NCBI RefSeq assembly: GCF_000620625.1
Contig: NZ_JIAW01000026.1
Location: 1 to 64,000, forward strand
DNA length: 64,000 bases
Direction of reading: 5' to 3'
From: Mycobacterium sp. URHB0044
GTDB lineage: Bacteria > Actinomycetota > Actinomycetes > Mycobacteriales > Mycobacteriaceae
This document shows positions 1 through 8,735 of the stretch, one piece after another. The notes beneath the pieces were generated by a model that did not search any database, had not been told where the DNA came from, and was given only the letters and a program-made list of their open reading frames with translations. Both the position numbers and the translations under genes were made by a program. How positions within the stretch are numbered: the first letter of the stretch is position 1; every line of letters starts with the position of its first letter.

Positions 1-918
1 GAAGTGGAGTGGATCCCACCCCCCGACTTGGACACCGGACAAGCGCGCATCAACGACTACCACCAACCCGAAAAGCTCCGCCCACCACCGGTGGACGCAT
101 GGACACCCCCAGTACCCGACGACGAGCGCGCGGGCGACGAGCAGCCAGCTGACAATGAGCACGAGGTGGAAGAGCCGACCCCGCCCGACAGCACGATCAC
201 CGCACAGGACTGGATCGACGCGTGGGCAGCCTACGAACCATCAGCACCCGATCAGACCTGCAGTCCGCTCGACCCGCCGGTTTACGACGAGCCGCCGGAT
301 GACGACCAGCGCGCGGGCAACGAGCCGACCCCGCCCGACAGCACGATCACCACACAGGACTGGATCGACGCGTGGGCAGCCTACGAACCGTCAGCACCCG
401 ATCAGACCTGCAGTCCGCACGAGCCGGTTTACGACGAGCCGCCGGATGACGACCAGCGCGCGGGCAACGAGCCGACCCCGCCCGACCGCACGATCACCAC
501 ACAGGACTGGATCGACGCGTGGGCAGCCTACGAACCGTCAGCACCCGATCAGACCTGCAGTCCGCACGACCCGCCGGTTTACGACGAGCCGCCGGATGAC
601 GACCAGCACGCGCGCAAAGAACCGACCCCACCCGACCGCACGATCACCACACAGGACTGGATCGACGCGTGGGCAGCCTACGAACCGTCAGCACCCGATC
701 AGACCTGCAGTCCGCACGACCCGCCGGTTTACGAGGCGCCGCCGGCTGACGACGAGCGCGCGGGCGACGAACGGTCGGCGACGGCACCCCACGATGCCAG
801 GGACCTGAACGATTCGGCGCCCAGCGATCACACAGCCACCGACGACCCGGCGATCAACGGCGACAACATGACTCGCCACTCCGGAGATCCAGATCCGCCG
901 GATGGCAAAGCCGCCTAA
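1..918 (+). CDS. Proline/acid-rich tandem-repeat protein, 5' end outside window
   Basis: The reading frame is open from the first base, so the true start probably lies upstream; a GTG at 4 is the first in-window start. The protein is rich in Pro, Asp and Glu. Its core is four near-identical units of 49-50 residues, each carrying the segment QDWIDAWAAYEPSAPDQTCS. There is no signal peptide or membrane segment in the visible part. The flanks are compositionally similar but diverged (PPDDDQRAGNE-type acidic linkers). I do not recognise the family. Its stop overlaps the end of the converging hutI gene by a few bases. The strong repeat conservation at protein level suggests a real gene rather than a chance frame. 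Confidence 0.6.
   Translation, partial: EVEWIPPPDLDTGQARINDYHQPEKLRPPPVDAWTPPVPDDERAGDEQPADNEHEVEEPTPPDSTITAQDWIDAWAAYEPSAPDQTCSPLDPPVYDEPPDDDQRAGNEPTPPDSTITTQDWIDAWAAYEPSAPDQTCSPHEPVYDEPPDDDQRAGNEPTPPDRTITTQDWIDAWAAYEPSAPDQTCSPHDPPVYDEPPDDDQHARKEPTPPDRTITTQDWIDAWAAYEPSAPDQTCSPHDPPVYEAPPADDERAGDERSATAPHDARDLNDSAPSDHTATDDPAINGDNMTRHSGDPDPPDGKAA
181..777 (+). repeat. Four tandem coding repeats of 147-150 bp
   Basis: Units begin at about 181, 331, 478 and 628, with spacings of 150, 147 and 150 bp, so the reading frame is kept. Each unit starts with a CCGACCCC-CCCGAC block and contains an almost invariant stretch coding for the DWIDAW segment. The last unit diverges in its tail. The very high DNA identity points to recent expansion. 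Confidence 0.85.
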
Positions 919-2108
919 GGCGGCGGCAGAACTCGGGCTGGACGTCTCCCGGCGACCACCACGTCACCCACCAGCGGTACACCCGGTCGGTACGCCAGGT
1001 GCAGGTACGACGGGGCGTCCAGGCGAACGAAGTCGGCACGACGGCCCGCGGACAACATCCCGACGTCGTCGCGTCGCAGCGCTGCGGCGCCACCGGCCGT
1101 CGCCGACCACAGGGCTTCCGCGGGGCTGAAGTTCATGTCCCGCACCGCGACCGCGATGCAGAACGACATGCTCGTCGTGAACGAGCTTCCGGGATTGCAG
1201 TCGGTCGCGAGAGCCACCGTGGCGCCTGCGTCGATGAATCTCCTTGCGTCCGGCCACTTCGCGCGGGTGGAGAACTCGGCGCCGGGCAGCAACGTCGCCA
1301 CGGTGGTGCCTGCCGCGGCGGCGAGCGCCTCGATGTCGGTATCCGAGGCGTAGGTGCAGTGATCGACCGAGGCCGCTCCCAGTTCGACGGCCAGCTGAAT
1401 TCCCCCGCCGGGGCCGAGTTGTCCCGCATGCAGGCGCGGTGCGAGCCCGGCGGCGACCCCGGCGCTCAGGATGGCTCGGGTTTCGTCGACGTCGAAGGCG
1501 CCCTTGTCACAGAAGACGTCGATCCACCGGGCTAGCGGCGCGCACGCTTCGAGCATCGGCCCTGCGACCAGATCCACGTAGCCGTCCCGGTCGTCCCGAA
1601 ACTCGGGTGGCACGACGTGGGCGCCGAGGAACGTCGTCTCCGCGGTGTGGTGGCCGGCCAACGTCAGCGAGCGGGCTTCGTCGGCAACAGTCAACCCGTA
1701 ACCGCTCTTGCATTCGAAGGTCGTGACCCCCGCGCGCAGCAGCTCGCCGGCCAGCCGCTCGACCCCGGCGTCCAGGGTCGCGTCGTCGGCGGCGCGGGTG
1801 GCGGCGACAGTGGTGGCGATGCCACCCGCGGCATAGGGCGCGCCGGTCATCCGCGCCGCGAACTCCGCCGACCGTTCACCCGCGAACACGAGATGTGCGT
1901 GACTGTCGACGAATCCGGGGATCACGCTCGATCCGCCGAAATCCACGCTTATGTCGGCGTCGGGCGCGTGCCGTTGCTGCCCCACCCAGACGATGCGGTC
2001 GTCGTCGACGACGATGGCGCCGTCCTCGATGACGCCCAGCGCGGTGCCGTCGCCCTGGGTCGGATCGTTGGTAACGAGCTCACCGATTCCGCGGTAGAGA
2101 ACTGTCAC
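915..2108 (-). CDS. hutI: Imidazolonepropionase
   Basis: Hydrolyses 4-imidazolone-5-propionate to N-formimidoylglutamate, the third step of histidine breakdown, in the cytoplasm. The 397-residue product is normal length for the family. It carries the amidohydrolase metal motif DSHAHLVFAG near the N-terminus, later HAGQLG and DHCTYAS motifs, and the ATDCNPGSS segment typical of HutI. The GTG at 2108 is chosen because it overlaps the hutF stop in a GTGA junction; a longer upstream frame is only a shadow of hutF. It is the last gene of the hut operon. Confidence 0.93.
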   Translation of the reverse strand: MTVLYRGIGELVTNDPTQGDGTALGVIEDGAIVVDDDRIVWVGQQRHAPDADISVDFGGSSVIPGFVDSHAHLVFAGERSAEFAARMTGAPYAAGGIATTVAATRAADDATLDAGVERLAGELLRAGVTTFECKSGYGLTVADEARSLTLAGHHTAETTFLGAHVVPPEFRDDRDGYVDLVAGPMLEACAPLARWIDVFCDKGAFDVDETRAILSAGVAAGLAPRLHAGQLGPGGGIQLAVELGAASVDHCTYASDTDIEALAAAAGTTVATLLPGAEFSTRAKWPDARRFIDAGATVALATDCNPGSSFTTSMSFCIAVAVRDMNFSPAEALWSATAGGAAALRRDDVGMLSAGRRADFVRLDAPSYLHLAYRPGVPLVGDVVVAGRRPARVLPPP

Positions 2109-3478
2109 CGGGCATGCTCCCTCGTAGGTGCGTCCATCAACCCCGATATCGCCTCGGCCAACTGCGCCGCGGGGTCGTCGACCCCGAGGTGGCGGCCGTC
2201 GGCGACGACGGTCCGTCCGTCGACGATGACGTCGGTGACGTCGGCGGCCGTGGCGGCGAAGACGACGGTCTCCGCGGCCGCGGCACCGCCCGCCGTGCGG
2301 ATCGAATTCAGGTTCACCGCAACGAAATCGGCACGTGCGCCGACGGTCAACGTTCCGGCGTCGGTCCAGCCGAGCGCATGCTGGCCGTCGATGGTGGCGG
2401 CGTTCAGCAGTCGCTCGGCGGTGATGATGCCACGCTCGCGGCGGGCCAGGCGTTCGTCGAGTTCGGTGGCGCGGGCTTCCTCGAACATGTCGATCACGGC
2501 ATGTGAGTCCGACCCGAGGCTGAACAAACCGCCGCCGGCCAGCAGCGCCGCCGCGGGGCCGATGCCGTCGCCGAGGTCGCGTTCGGTGGTAGGACAGAAA
2601 CAGACCCCGGTCGTGGTCGACGAGAGGTCGGACAGGTCCTGGTCGGTGAGATGGGTGGCGTGCACCGCGGTGGTGCGCGGCCCGAGGACGCCGGCGTCGC
2701 GCATCAATGCCGTTGGGGTGCAGCCGTGTACCGCGAGGCACTGGTCCACCTCGGCGGTCTGCTCGGACGAGTGGACGTGCAGCGGGGCCTGATGCGCTTC
2801 CGCCCACTCCACCACGGCCGGCATGTGTTCGAGTGGCACTCCGCGCACCGAGTGCAGTGCGGCGCCGACGATGACGTCCGGCCCATCCGACGTGGCCGCG
2901 TCGCCGTGCAGTGCCTCCACCCGCTCCGCCCAGGCGTCGCCGCTGCCGTCACCGAATCGCCGTTGCGGCCCGCTCGCCAACGGTGTCCCGTCCACACCGG
3001 CACTGAGGTAGCAGGTGTCCAGCAGGGTCAACCGGAGACCGGCATCGGCGGCCGCACCGATCAGTGCGTGGCCCATCGCGTTGGGGTCCGCATACGGCGT
3101 GCCGTCGGCGTCGTGGTGCAGGTAGTGGAACTCCCCCACCGAAGTGATTCCGGCCAAAGCCATTTCGGCGTATACACCGCGAGCGAGGCGCCGGTAGGTG
3201 TCCGGGTCCAGCCGGTCGGCGGCTTGATACATCAGGTCCCGCCAGGTCCAGAACGAACCGTGCCCACGTTGGGTCCGCGAGCGCAGGGCCCGGTGAAATG
3301 CGTGCGAATGCGCGTTCGCCAACCCCGGCACGACGAGTCCCGGCAGCCGGTGCGACGACGGCAACGCGGCCGTGCCGGCTTGGATCGCGCTGATTCGTCC
3401 GTCGGACACGGTGATCAGGACCCGGTCGGAAACGGTGCTGTCTCCTAGCCAGGCATGCTCGCACCAGAACGTCGTCAC
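2105..3478 (-). CDS. hutF: Formimidoylglutamate deiminase
   Basis: Converts N-formimidoyl-L-glutamate to N-formyl-L-glutamate and ammonia, the branch used by bacteria without a direct HutG formimidase. The product has 457 residues, amidohydrolase fold. The NAHSHAFHRAL motif gives the first metal histidines, HVHSSEQ a later one, and GSDSHA the conserved Asp region. The GTG start at 3478 overlaps the stop of the upstream M20 gene (GTGA), and its own stop overlaps the hutI start, so the genes are translationally coupled. HutF presence means a deformylase is needed to finish the pathway. Confidence 0.9.
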   Translation of the reverse strand: MTTFWCEHAWLGDSTVSDRVLITVSDGRISAIQAGTAALPSSHRLPGLVVPGLANAHSHAFHRALRSRTQRGHGSFWTWRDLMYQAADRLDPDTYRRLARGVYAEMALAGITSVGEFHYLHHDADGTPYADPNAMGHALIGAAADAGLRLTLLDTCYLSAGVDGTPLASGPQRRFGDGSGDAWAERVEALHGDAATSDGPDVIVGAALHSVRGVPLEHMPAVVEWAEAHQAPLHVHSSEQTAEVDQCLAVHGCTPTALMRDAGVLGPRTTAVHATHLTDQDLSDLSSTTTGVCFCPTTERDLGDGIGPAAALLAGGGLFSLGSDSHAVIDMFEEARATELDERLARRERGIITAERLLNAATIDGQHALGWTDAGTLTVGARADFVAVNLNSIRTAGGAAAAETVVFAATAADVTDVIVDGRTVVADGRHLGVDDPAAQLAEAISGLMDAPTREHAR

Positions 3479-4713
3479 GACACCCACTCCGCCATGACGT
3501 CGGCCAGTGCCTCGGCGCCGAGATTGCAGTCGTCGGGCTCGGCGTGTTCTTCCGGCGAGTGCGATACTCCGGTTGGGTTGCGCACGAACAGCATTGCGGT
3601 CGGCACCTTGGCGGACAGGATGCCCGCGTCGTGTCCGGCCTGGGTCGGCAGCACCGGGATGTCGCCGAGGCGCGCCAGTGCCCGTTGCAGACGTGCGCGG
3701 GGGCCTTCGGGGAATTCGACGATGGGAGTGATCGATTCGGCCATCACCTCCAGGTCGATGCCGTCCTGGGCCGCGTGGCCGCGGGCTTCGGCGCTGATCT
3801 GCTCGACGAGTGCGGTCAGGGTCGCCTCGTCCGCGGCGCGGGCATCGAGCCAGGCGCGGATGCGCGACGGGATGGCGTTGGCACCGTTGGGGGAAACGAG
3901 AACCTTCCCGAACGTGGCGACCGCCTCGTGCCGCGCCGCGGCGGTGCGGGCGGAGTGCACCGACGACGCGAACGCCAGCATCGGGTCGTGCCGGTCGGCC
4001 AAACGCGTTGTGCCGGCGTGGTTCGCCGCACCGCAGAAGGTGAACTCCCACCGCCCGTGGGGCCAGATGGCGGAGGCCACCGCGATCGGGCGGTCGACGA
4101 GATCGAGCGCGCGGCCCTGCTCGACGTGCAGTTCGACGTAGACGCCGACACGGTGGGTGAGGGTGGTGTCCGCGCCGAGGTGCTCGGGATTGCGCCCAGC
4201 GCGGGTCAGCGCCTCGGCGAGCGTGATGCCGTCGATGTCGGTTAGCCCGCGGGCCCGGTCGGCACTCAGCGCGCCCGTCGACAGCTGTGATCCGACGCAG
4301 GCGACGCCGAATCGCGCGCCCTCCTCGTCGGAGAATGCGGCAACGGCCACCGGCACCGTCGGAACCACGCCTCTTGCCCGCAGGATGTCGATCGCGGCGA
4401 ACGCGGACACGACGCCGAGCGGCCCGTCGAACGCTCCGCCGTCGGGCACCGAATCCAGATGCGAGCCGGTGACGAAGGCGTTGCGCGGCTCACCGGTCCA
4501 TCCCGGTGGCAGCCACCACGCCCACAGGTTGCCGTTGCGGTCCTCCTCGACGTCCATGGACCGCTCGGCGGCACAGCCGCAAAACCATTCCCGCAGCGTC
4601 AGGTCGGCATCGGACCAGGCGAATCGGCGATAGCCGCGGGTGTCCTTGTCCTGGCCGACGTCGAGGATCGCGCCCCAGAGGGAGTCGAATGCGGAAGGAG
4701 AAGTCCCCGTCAT
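3475..4713 (-). CDS. M20-family amidohydrolase (allantoate amidohydrolase-like), hut operon
   Basis: A 412-residue zinc amidohydrolase related to allantoate amidohydrolases and N-carbamoyl-L-amino-acid hydrolases. Visible motifs are GSHLDSVPDGGAFDGPLG (metal His and Asp), FSDEEGARFG (Glu pair), ELHVEQG and the C-terminal SHSPEEHA with the last metal ligand. It lies between hutU and hutF with 4-bp overlaps at both ends (ATG at 4713 overlaps the hutU stop). No HutG-type deformylase is seen, so by position it probably hydrolyses N-formyl-L-glutamate to glutamate and formate. That role is inference; the fold is clear. The same gene order is known in Streptomyces. Confidence 0.82.
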   Translation of the reverse strand: MTGTSPSAFDSLWGAILDVGQDKDTRGYRRFAWSDADLTLREWFCGCAAERSMDVEEDRNGNLWAWWLPPGWTGEPRNAFVTGSHLDSVPDGGAFDGPLGVVSAFAAIDILRARGVVPTVPVAVAAFSDEEGARFGVACVGSQLSTGALSADRARGLTDIDGITLAEALTRAGRNPEHLGADTTLTHRVGVYVELHVEQGRALDLVDRPIAVASAIWPHGRWEFTFCGAANHAGTTRLADRHDPMLAFASSVHSARTAAARHEAVATFGKVLVSPNGANAIPSRIRAWLDARAADEATLTALVEQISAEARGHAAQDGIDLEVMAESITPIVEFPEGPRARLQRALARLGDIPVLPTQAGHDAGILSAKVPTAMLFVRNPTGVSHSPEEHAEPDDCNLGAEALADVMAEWVS

Positions 4714-6377
4714 TCGGTCTCCTGCATGGGGATTCGCACCCCTCGCTCGGCCGCGACGGCGGTGGCGTGCTCGTATCCGGCGTCGGCGTGCCGGATGACG
4801 CCCATCCCGGGATCGTTGGTCAGTACGCGTTCCAGCTTCTGGGCCGCCAGGGCGGTTCCGTCCGCGACGGAGACCTGTCCGGCGTGGATGGAGCGGCCCA
4901 TGCCGACGCCGCCGCCGTGATGGATCGAGACCCACGTGGCACCGGACGCGGTGTTGAGCAGCGCGTTGAGCAGGGGCCAGTCGGCGATCGCGTCGGAGCC
5001 GTCGAGCATCGACTCGGTCTCGCGGTACGGCGAGGCCACCGAACCGGAGTCGAGGTGATCGCGACCGATGACGATCGGCGCCGACAGCTCCCCCGACGCG
5101 ACCATCTCGTTGAACTTCAGCCCCGCACGGTGACGTTCGCCGTAGCCGAGCCAGCAGATGCGGGCGGGCAGGCCTTCGAACTCGACGCGTTCACCGGCCA
5201 TGGTGATCCACCTCTTGAGGTGTGCGTTGTCGGGGAACAGCTCGAGGATCGCCTTGTCGGTGGCGGCGATGTCCTTGGGATCACCGGACAGCGCGGCCCA
5301 CCGGAACGGTCCGAGGCCCTCCTCGAACTGCGGCCGGATGTAGGCGGGCACGAATCCGGGGAAGTCGAATGCGCGGTCGTAACCGGCTTTTCGGGCCTCG
5401 TCGCGGATCGAGTTGCCGTAGTCGAACACCTCGGCACCCTTGTCGAGGAATCCGACCATGGCGGCGACCTGCTTGGCCATCGACTCCTGCGCCTGCTCGG
5501 TGAAGTACACCGGGTCCTTCTCGGCCATCTTCTTCATGTCGTCGAGTTCGATGCCGATGGGCAGGTAGGACAGCGGGTCGTGGGCAGACGTCTGGTCGGT
5601 CACGATGTCGATCGGTGCGTCCCGCTCGAGCAAGGCCGGGAAGATCTCGGCGGCGTTGCCGACCACCCCGATCGACAACGCCCGCTTGGCATCTCGCGCC
5701 TCGATGGCCAGGGCGAGAGCGTCGTCGAGATCCTTGGCCTTGACGTCGAGGTAGCGCTTGGAGATGCGACGGTCGATGCGAGACTCGTCCACGTCGACGC
5801 AGATCGCGACGCCTTCGTTCATGGTGACCGCCAGCGGCTGCGCGCCGCCCATGCCACCGACCCCACCGGTGAGCGTGATGGTGCCCGCCAGGGTGCCCCC
5901 GAACCTCTTCTTCGCGATGGCACCGAACGTCTCGTAGGTGCCCTGCAGGATGCCCTGGGTGCCGATGTAGATCCACGACCCGGCCGTCATCTGGCCGTAC
6001 ATCGTGAGCCCTTCGGCCTCCAGCTTGCGGAACTGTTCCCAGTTGGCCCAGTCGCCAACGAGATTGGAGTTGGCGATCAGGACGCGCGGAGCCCAGACGT
6101 TGGTGCGGAACACGCCGACCGGCTTACCGGACTGCACCAGCATGGTCTCGTCGTCTTCGAGACCGCGCAGCGTGCGGACCAGTGCATCGAATGCGGGCCA
6201 GCTGCGTGCCGCCCGCCCGGTGCCGCCGTAGACCACGAGGTCGTCGGGGTGTTCGGCGACCTCGGGGTCGAGGTTGTTCATCAGCATGCGTAGGACGGCT
6301 TCCTGTTGCCAGCCCTTGCAGGTGAGTTCGGTTCCGCGCGCGGCGCGGACGGGACGGGGACCAGCGATTGTTGCCAT
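4710..6377 (-). CDS. hutU: Urocanate hydratase
   Basis: Adds water to urocanate to form 4-imidazolone-5-propionate, using tightly bound NAD+ as electrophile. At 555 residues it has the usual length. Family hallmarks are the N-terminal TCKGWQQEAVLRMLMNNLDP segment, the NAD-binding GGVGGMGGAQPLAV region, the active-site region CWLGYGERH and a C-terminal IHHGGGVGMG segment. The stop overlaps the M20 gene start (ATGA). The start lies 28 bp after the end of the ABC substrate-binding protein gene, so transporter and enzymes are probably one transcript. Confidence 0.96.
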   Translation of the reverse strand: MATIAGPRPVRAARGTELTCKGWQQEAVLRMLMNNLDPEVAEHPDDLVVYGGTGRAARSWPAFDALVRTLRGLEDDETMLVQSGKPVGVFRTNVWAPRVLIANSNLVGDWANWEQFRKLEAEGLTMYGQMTAGSWIYIGTQGILQGTYETFGAIAKKRFGGTLAGTITLTGGVGGMGGAQPLAVTMNEGVAICVDVDESRIDRRISKRYLDVKAKDLDDALALAIEARDAKRALSIGVVGNAAEIFPALLERDAPIDIVTDQTSAHDPLSYLPIGIELDDMKKMAEKDPVYFTEQAQESMAKQVAAMVGFLDKGAEVFDYGNSIRDEARKAGYDRAFDFPGFVPAYIRPQFEEGLGPFRWAALSGDPKDIAATDKAILELFPDNAHLKRWITMAGERVEFEGLPARICWLGYGERHRAGLKFNEMVASGELSAPIVIGRDHLDSGSVASPYRETESMLDGSDAIADWPLLNALLNTASGATWVSIHHGGGVGMGRSIHAGQVSVADGTALAAQKLERVLTNDPGMGVIRHADAGYEHATAVAAERGVRIPMQETE

Positions 6378-6405
6378 GAGTGATGAAATCCTTAACGAGT
6401 GGTGC

Positions 6406-7326
6406 TTACTGTGCTCCGAGACCTGCTCCGGCGAGCCACTTCTTGGCGATGTCGGAGAGGTTGGTGCCCTTGGCGGCTTCGGCGTTCATGGAGATGAGGT
6501 CGTCGGTGGTGAGCTTGGCTGACACCTCGTCGAGCGTCTTGGTGACGTTGTCGTTCTGCTTGGCGGACTTGATCAGTGGGACGACGTTCTCGGCGGCGAA
6601 CAGGTTCTTGTCGTCCTCGAGGGCGACGAGGTTGTTCGAGACCAGACCGGGGTCGGTGCTGAAGAGGTCGCCTGCCTGGACCTGACCATTGGTGAGTGCG
6701 GTCATGGTCAGCGTGCCGCCGGCGTCGAGGCTGACGAAGTCCTTGAACGTCAGTCCGTACACGTCTTTCAGGCCGACGACACCCTGGACGCGCGTCTTCC
6801 ACTCGGGCGGGCCGCCGAGGACGAGTTCACCCGCGACCGGGGCGAGATCGGAGATCGTCTTCAGCTTGTACTTGTCGGCGGTGGCCTTCGTGACGGCCAC
6901 GACGTCCTTGTCCTCCGCCGGTGACGGCGTCAGCATCGAGATGCCCGACGGCAACTTGCCCTTGAGTTCGCTCGACACCGAATCCGGGGTGGCTGCGGTC
7001 GACTTCGGGTCGAGGTAGCTCAGCAGAGCGCCGGAGTATTCCGGGACGAGGTCGATGGACCCGTCCTTCAACGCCTGGATGTATACCTCGCGGCTGCCGA
7101 TGTTGAACTGCTCCTTGACCGGAATGCCCTTGGCCTGCAATGCCTGCGAGTAGATGCTGCCGATCAGCTGGCTTTCGGTGAAGTCGGCGGAACCGACGAT
7201 GATCTCCGAACCCGAGGATCCGGAGTTGTTGCCGCCTCCCGACATCGGATCGCCGCCACCACCGCAAGCGGACAGCGCGAGTATCGAGGTGAGTGCAAGG
7301 ACCGAGAGTGTCGTGCGCTTGTTCAT
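6406..7326 (-). CDS. ABC transporter substrate-binding lipoprotein, glycine-betaine/QAT type
   Basis: A 306-residue extracytoplasmic binding protein. The ATG at 7326 is preceded by an AGGAGA ribosome site; a longer frame to 7365 lacks one. A lipoprotein signal peptide ends in LALSAC with Cys21, followed by a Gly/Ser linker. The mature part has the OpuAC-type opening IIVGSADFTESQLIGSIYSQ and a VPEYSGAL segment, as in choline, betaine and QAT-type histidine (HutX-like) binding proteins. It is the last of four transporter genes and lies immediately upstream of hutU, so histidine or a betaine of histidine is the likely ligand (inference). Confidence 0.88.
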   Translation of the reverse strand: MNKRTTLSVLALTSILALSACGGGGDPMSGGGNNSGSSGSEIIVGSADFTESQLIGSIYSQALQAKGIPVKEQFNIGSREVYIQALKDGSIDLVPEYSGALLSYLDPKSTAATPDSVSSELKGKLPSGISMLTPSPAEDKDVVAVTKATADKYKLKTISDLAPVAGELVLGGPPEWKTRVQGVVGLKDVYGLTFKDFVSLDAGGTLTMTALTNGQVQAGDLFSTDPGLVSNNLVALEDDKNLFAAENVVPLIKSAKQNDNVTKTLDEVSAKLTTDDLISMNAEAAKGTNLSDIAKKWLAGAGLGAQ

Positions 7327-7365
7327 GGTGTTCTCCTGATGGGTGGGGTCGGCGCCGGACGGCAC

Positions 7366-8094
7366 CTAGGTGGTGACCGGCTCGGGGACGGCCGTGGCGA
7401 GCGGTGACGTGGACTTCGACGCGGTGCGCCGCAGCCCCGGTGACACGATGATGCGACCGAGCCAGGCGAAGCTGAACTCGAGCGCGAGTGCGAGGACGGC
7501 GACGAGGATGGCGCCACCGGCCATTTCGGCGAAACTTGCCTGTGCCCTGCCGTCGAGGATGAACCTGCCGAGGCCCTGCAGGCCGAGATAGGCCGCAATG
7601 GTCGCGGTCGAAACGATCTGCAGCGTCGAGCTTCTGACTCCGGAGATCATCAGTGGCAGGGCACACGGAAGCTGCACCCGCAGCAGGATTTGACGTTTCG
7701 TGAAACCCATCCCGCGTGCCGCGCCCACCGCGTCCGGGTCGGCGGTCTGGATGCCGGAGTACGTCCCGCTGAGAATCGGCGGGACGGCCAGGAGTACGAG
7801 CACGACGATGGTCGGCAGCACGTAGACGAGCTTTCCGGGAACGACCGGGGAGATGACCAGGAAGAGCAGCACCAGAAGCCCCAGCGTCGGGAGTGCGCGC
7901 AATGCGTTGGCGAACCCGGCAACCACGGCTTCACCGCGACCCGTGTAGCCGATCACGATTCCTAGCGGAACCCCGATGGCCAACGCGACCAGAAGCGCAA
8001 TGCCCGAGTACAGCAGGTGGTAACCCACCTGAGCGGGGATGCCACCGGAGCCCGCCCAGTTGGCCGGGTCGGTAAGCCAGCCGACGATGTTCAC
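7366..8094 (-). CDS. ABC transporter permease, glycine-betaine/QAT type (second)
   Basis: A 242-residue inner-membrane permease with about five or six hydrophobic segments and the binding-protein-dependent permease EAA-like loop around AVGAARGMGFTKRQILLRV. The GTG at 8094 overlaps the stop of the neighbouring permease (GTGA); frames starting further upstream run antisense-like through that gene and are shadows. It pairs with the 8091-8735 permease to form the channel of the importer encoded at 6406-9853. The C-terminal tail is Ser/Thr/Pro rich. Confidence 0.88.
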   Translation of the reverse strand: MNIVGWLTDPANWAGSGGIPAQVGYHLLYSGIALLVALAIGVPLGIVIGYTGRGEAVVAGFANALRALPTLGLLVLLFLVISPVVPGKLVYVLPTIVVLVLLAVPPILSGTYSGIQTADPDAVGAARGMGFTKRQILLRVQLPCALPLMISGVRSSTLQIVSTATIAAYLGLQGLGRFILDGRAQASFAEMAGGAILVAVLALALEFSFAWLGRIIVSPGLRRTASKSTSPLATAVPEPVTT

Positions 8095-8735
8095 GACGTG
8101 ACCGTCCTTTGCCGCCAAGGGGTGAGGAGCTTGTTCAACCAGATGATCAGGCCGTCGAAGATCACCGCGAGCACGACGCAGAGGACCACACCGGTGACGA
8201 GCGGGACGTAGAGCCTCAGCTGAAACCCTTGGGTGAACAGCGAGCCGAGCTGCGGGATGCCAAGCAGCGCAGCCATGGTCACGATGCTGACGTTGGACAC
8301 AACGGCCACCCGCAGGCCAGCCGCGATCACGGGAACGGCGACGGGGAGTTCGACGAGGAGCAGTCGCTGCCAGCCGCGATACCCCATCGCCTCGGCGGCC
8401 GCCACGGTGTCGTGCGGCACCGAGCTCAATCCGTCGGCCACCACGCGTACCAACAGGGCCAGGGTGTAAAGGGTAAGTGCGACAACGATGTTGATGGGGT
8501 CGAGGATCTTCGTCCCGAGGATCACCGGCAGGATGATGAACAATGCCAGCGAGGGAATGGTGTACAGCAGGCCTGCCGTTCCGACGATGGCCCCGTAACC
8601 GCGCCCCCACCGATGCGCCCACCACCCGAGCGGCAGCGCGACGACGAGGCCGAGGACGGTCGGGATCAGCGTGAGCCAGACATGGCTGATGGTGAGTTCG
8701 ATGATCCGATCGATGTTCGACGAGATCCAATTCAT
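8091..8735 (-). CDS. ABC transporter permease, glycine-betaine/QAT type (first)
   Basis: A 214-residue permease of the OpuCB/ProW-like family. It begins MNWISSNIDRIIELTISHVW, has about five membrane segments, and contains the coupling loop VAAAEAMGYRGWQRLLLVELP. The ATG at 8735 overlaps the stop of the ATPase gene (ATGA). Its partner permease begins within its stop codon. Four-gene arrangement ATPase, permease, permease, binding protein is the standard layout for this transporter class. Confidence 0.9.
   Translation of the reverse strand: MNWISSNIDRIIELTISHVWLTLIPTVLGLVVALPLGWWAHRWGRGYGAIVGTAGLLYTIPSLALFIILPVILGTKILDPINIVVALTLYTLALLVRVVADGLSSVPHDTVAAAEAMGYRGWQRLLLVELPVAVPVIAAGLRVAVVSNVSIVTMAALLGIPQLGSLFTQGFQLRLYVPLVTGVVLCVVLAVIFDGLIIWLNKLLTPWRQRTVTS

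Noticed and set aside
155..808. Arg/Thr/Pro-rich frame across the tandem repeats
   Set aside because: It is the +1 shadow of the repeat gene; the repeats make any frame look periodic, and codon bias favours the other frame.
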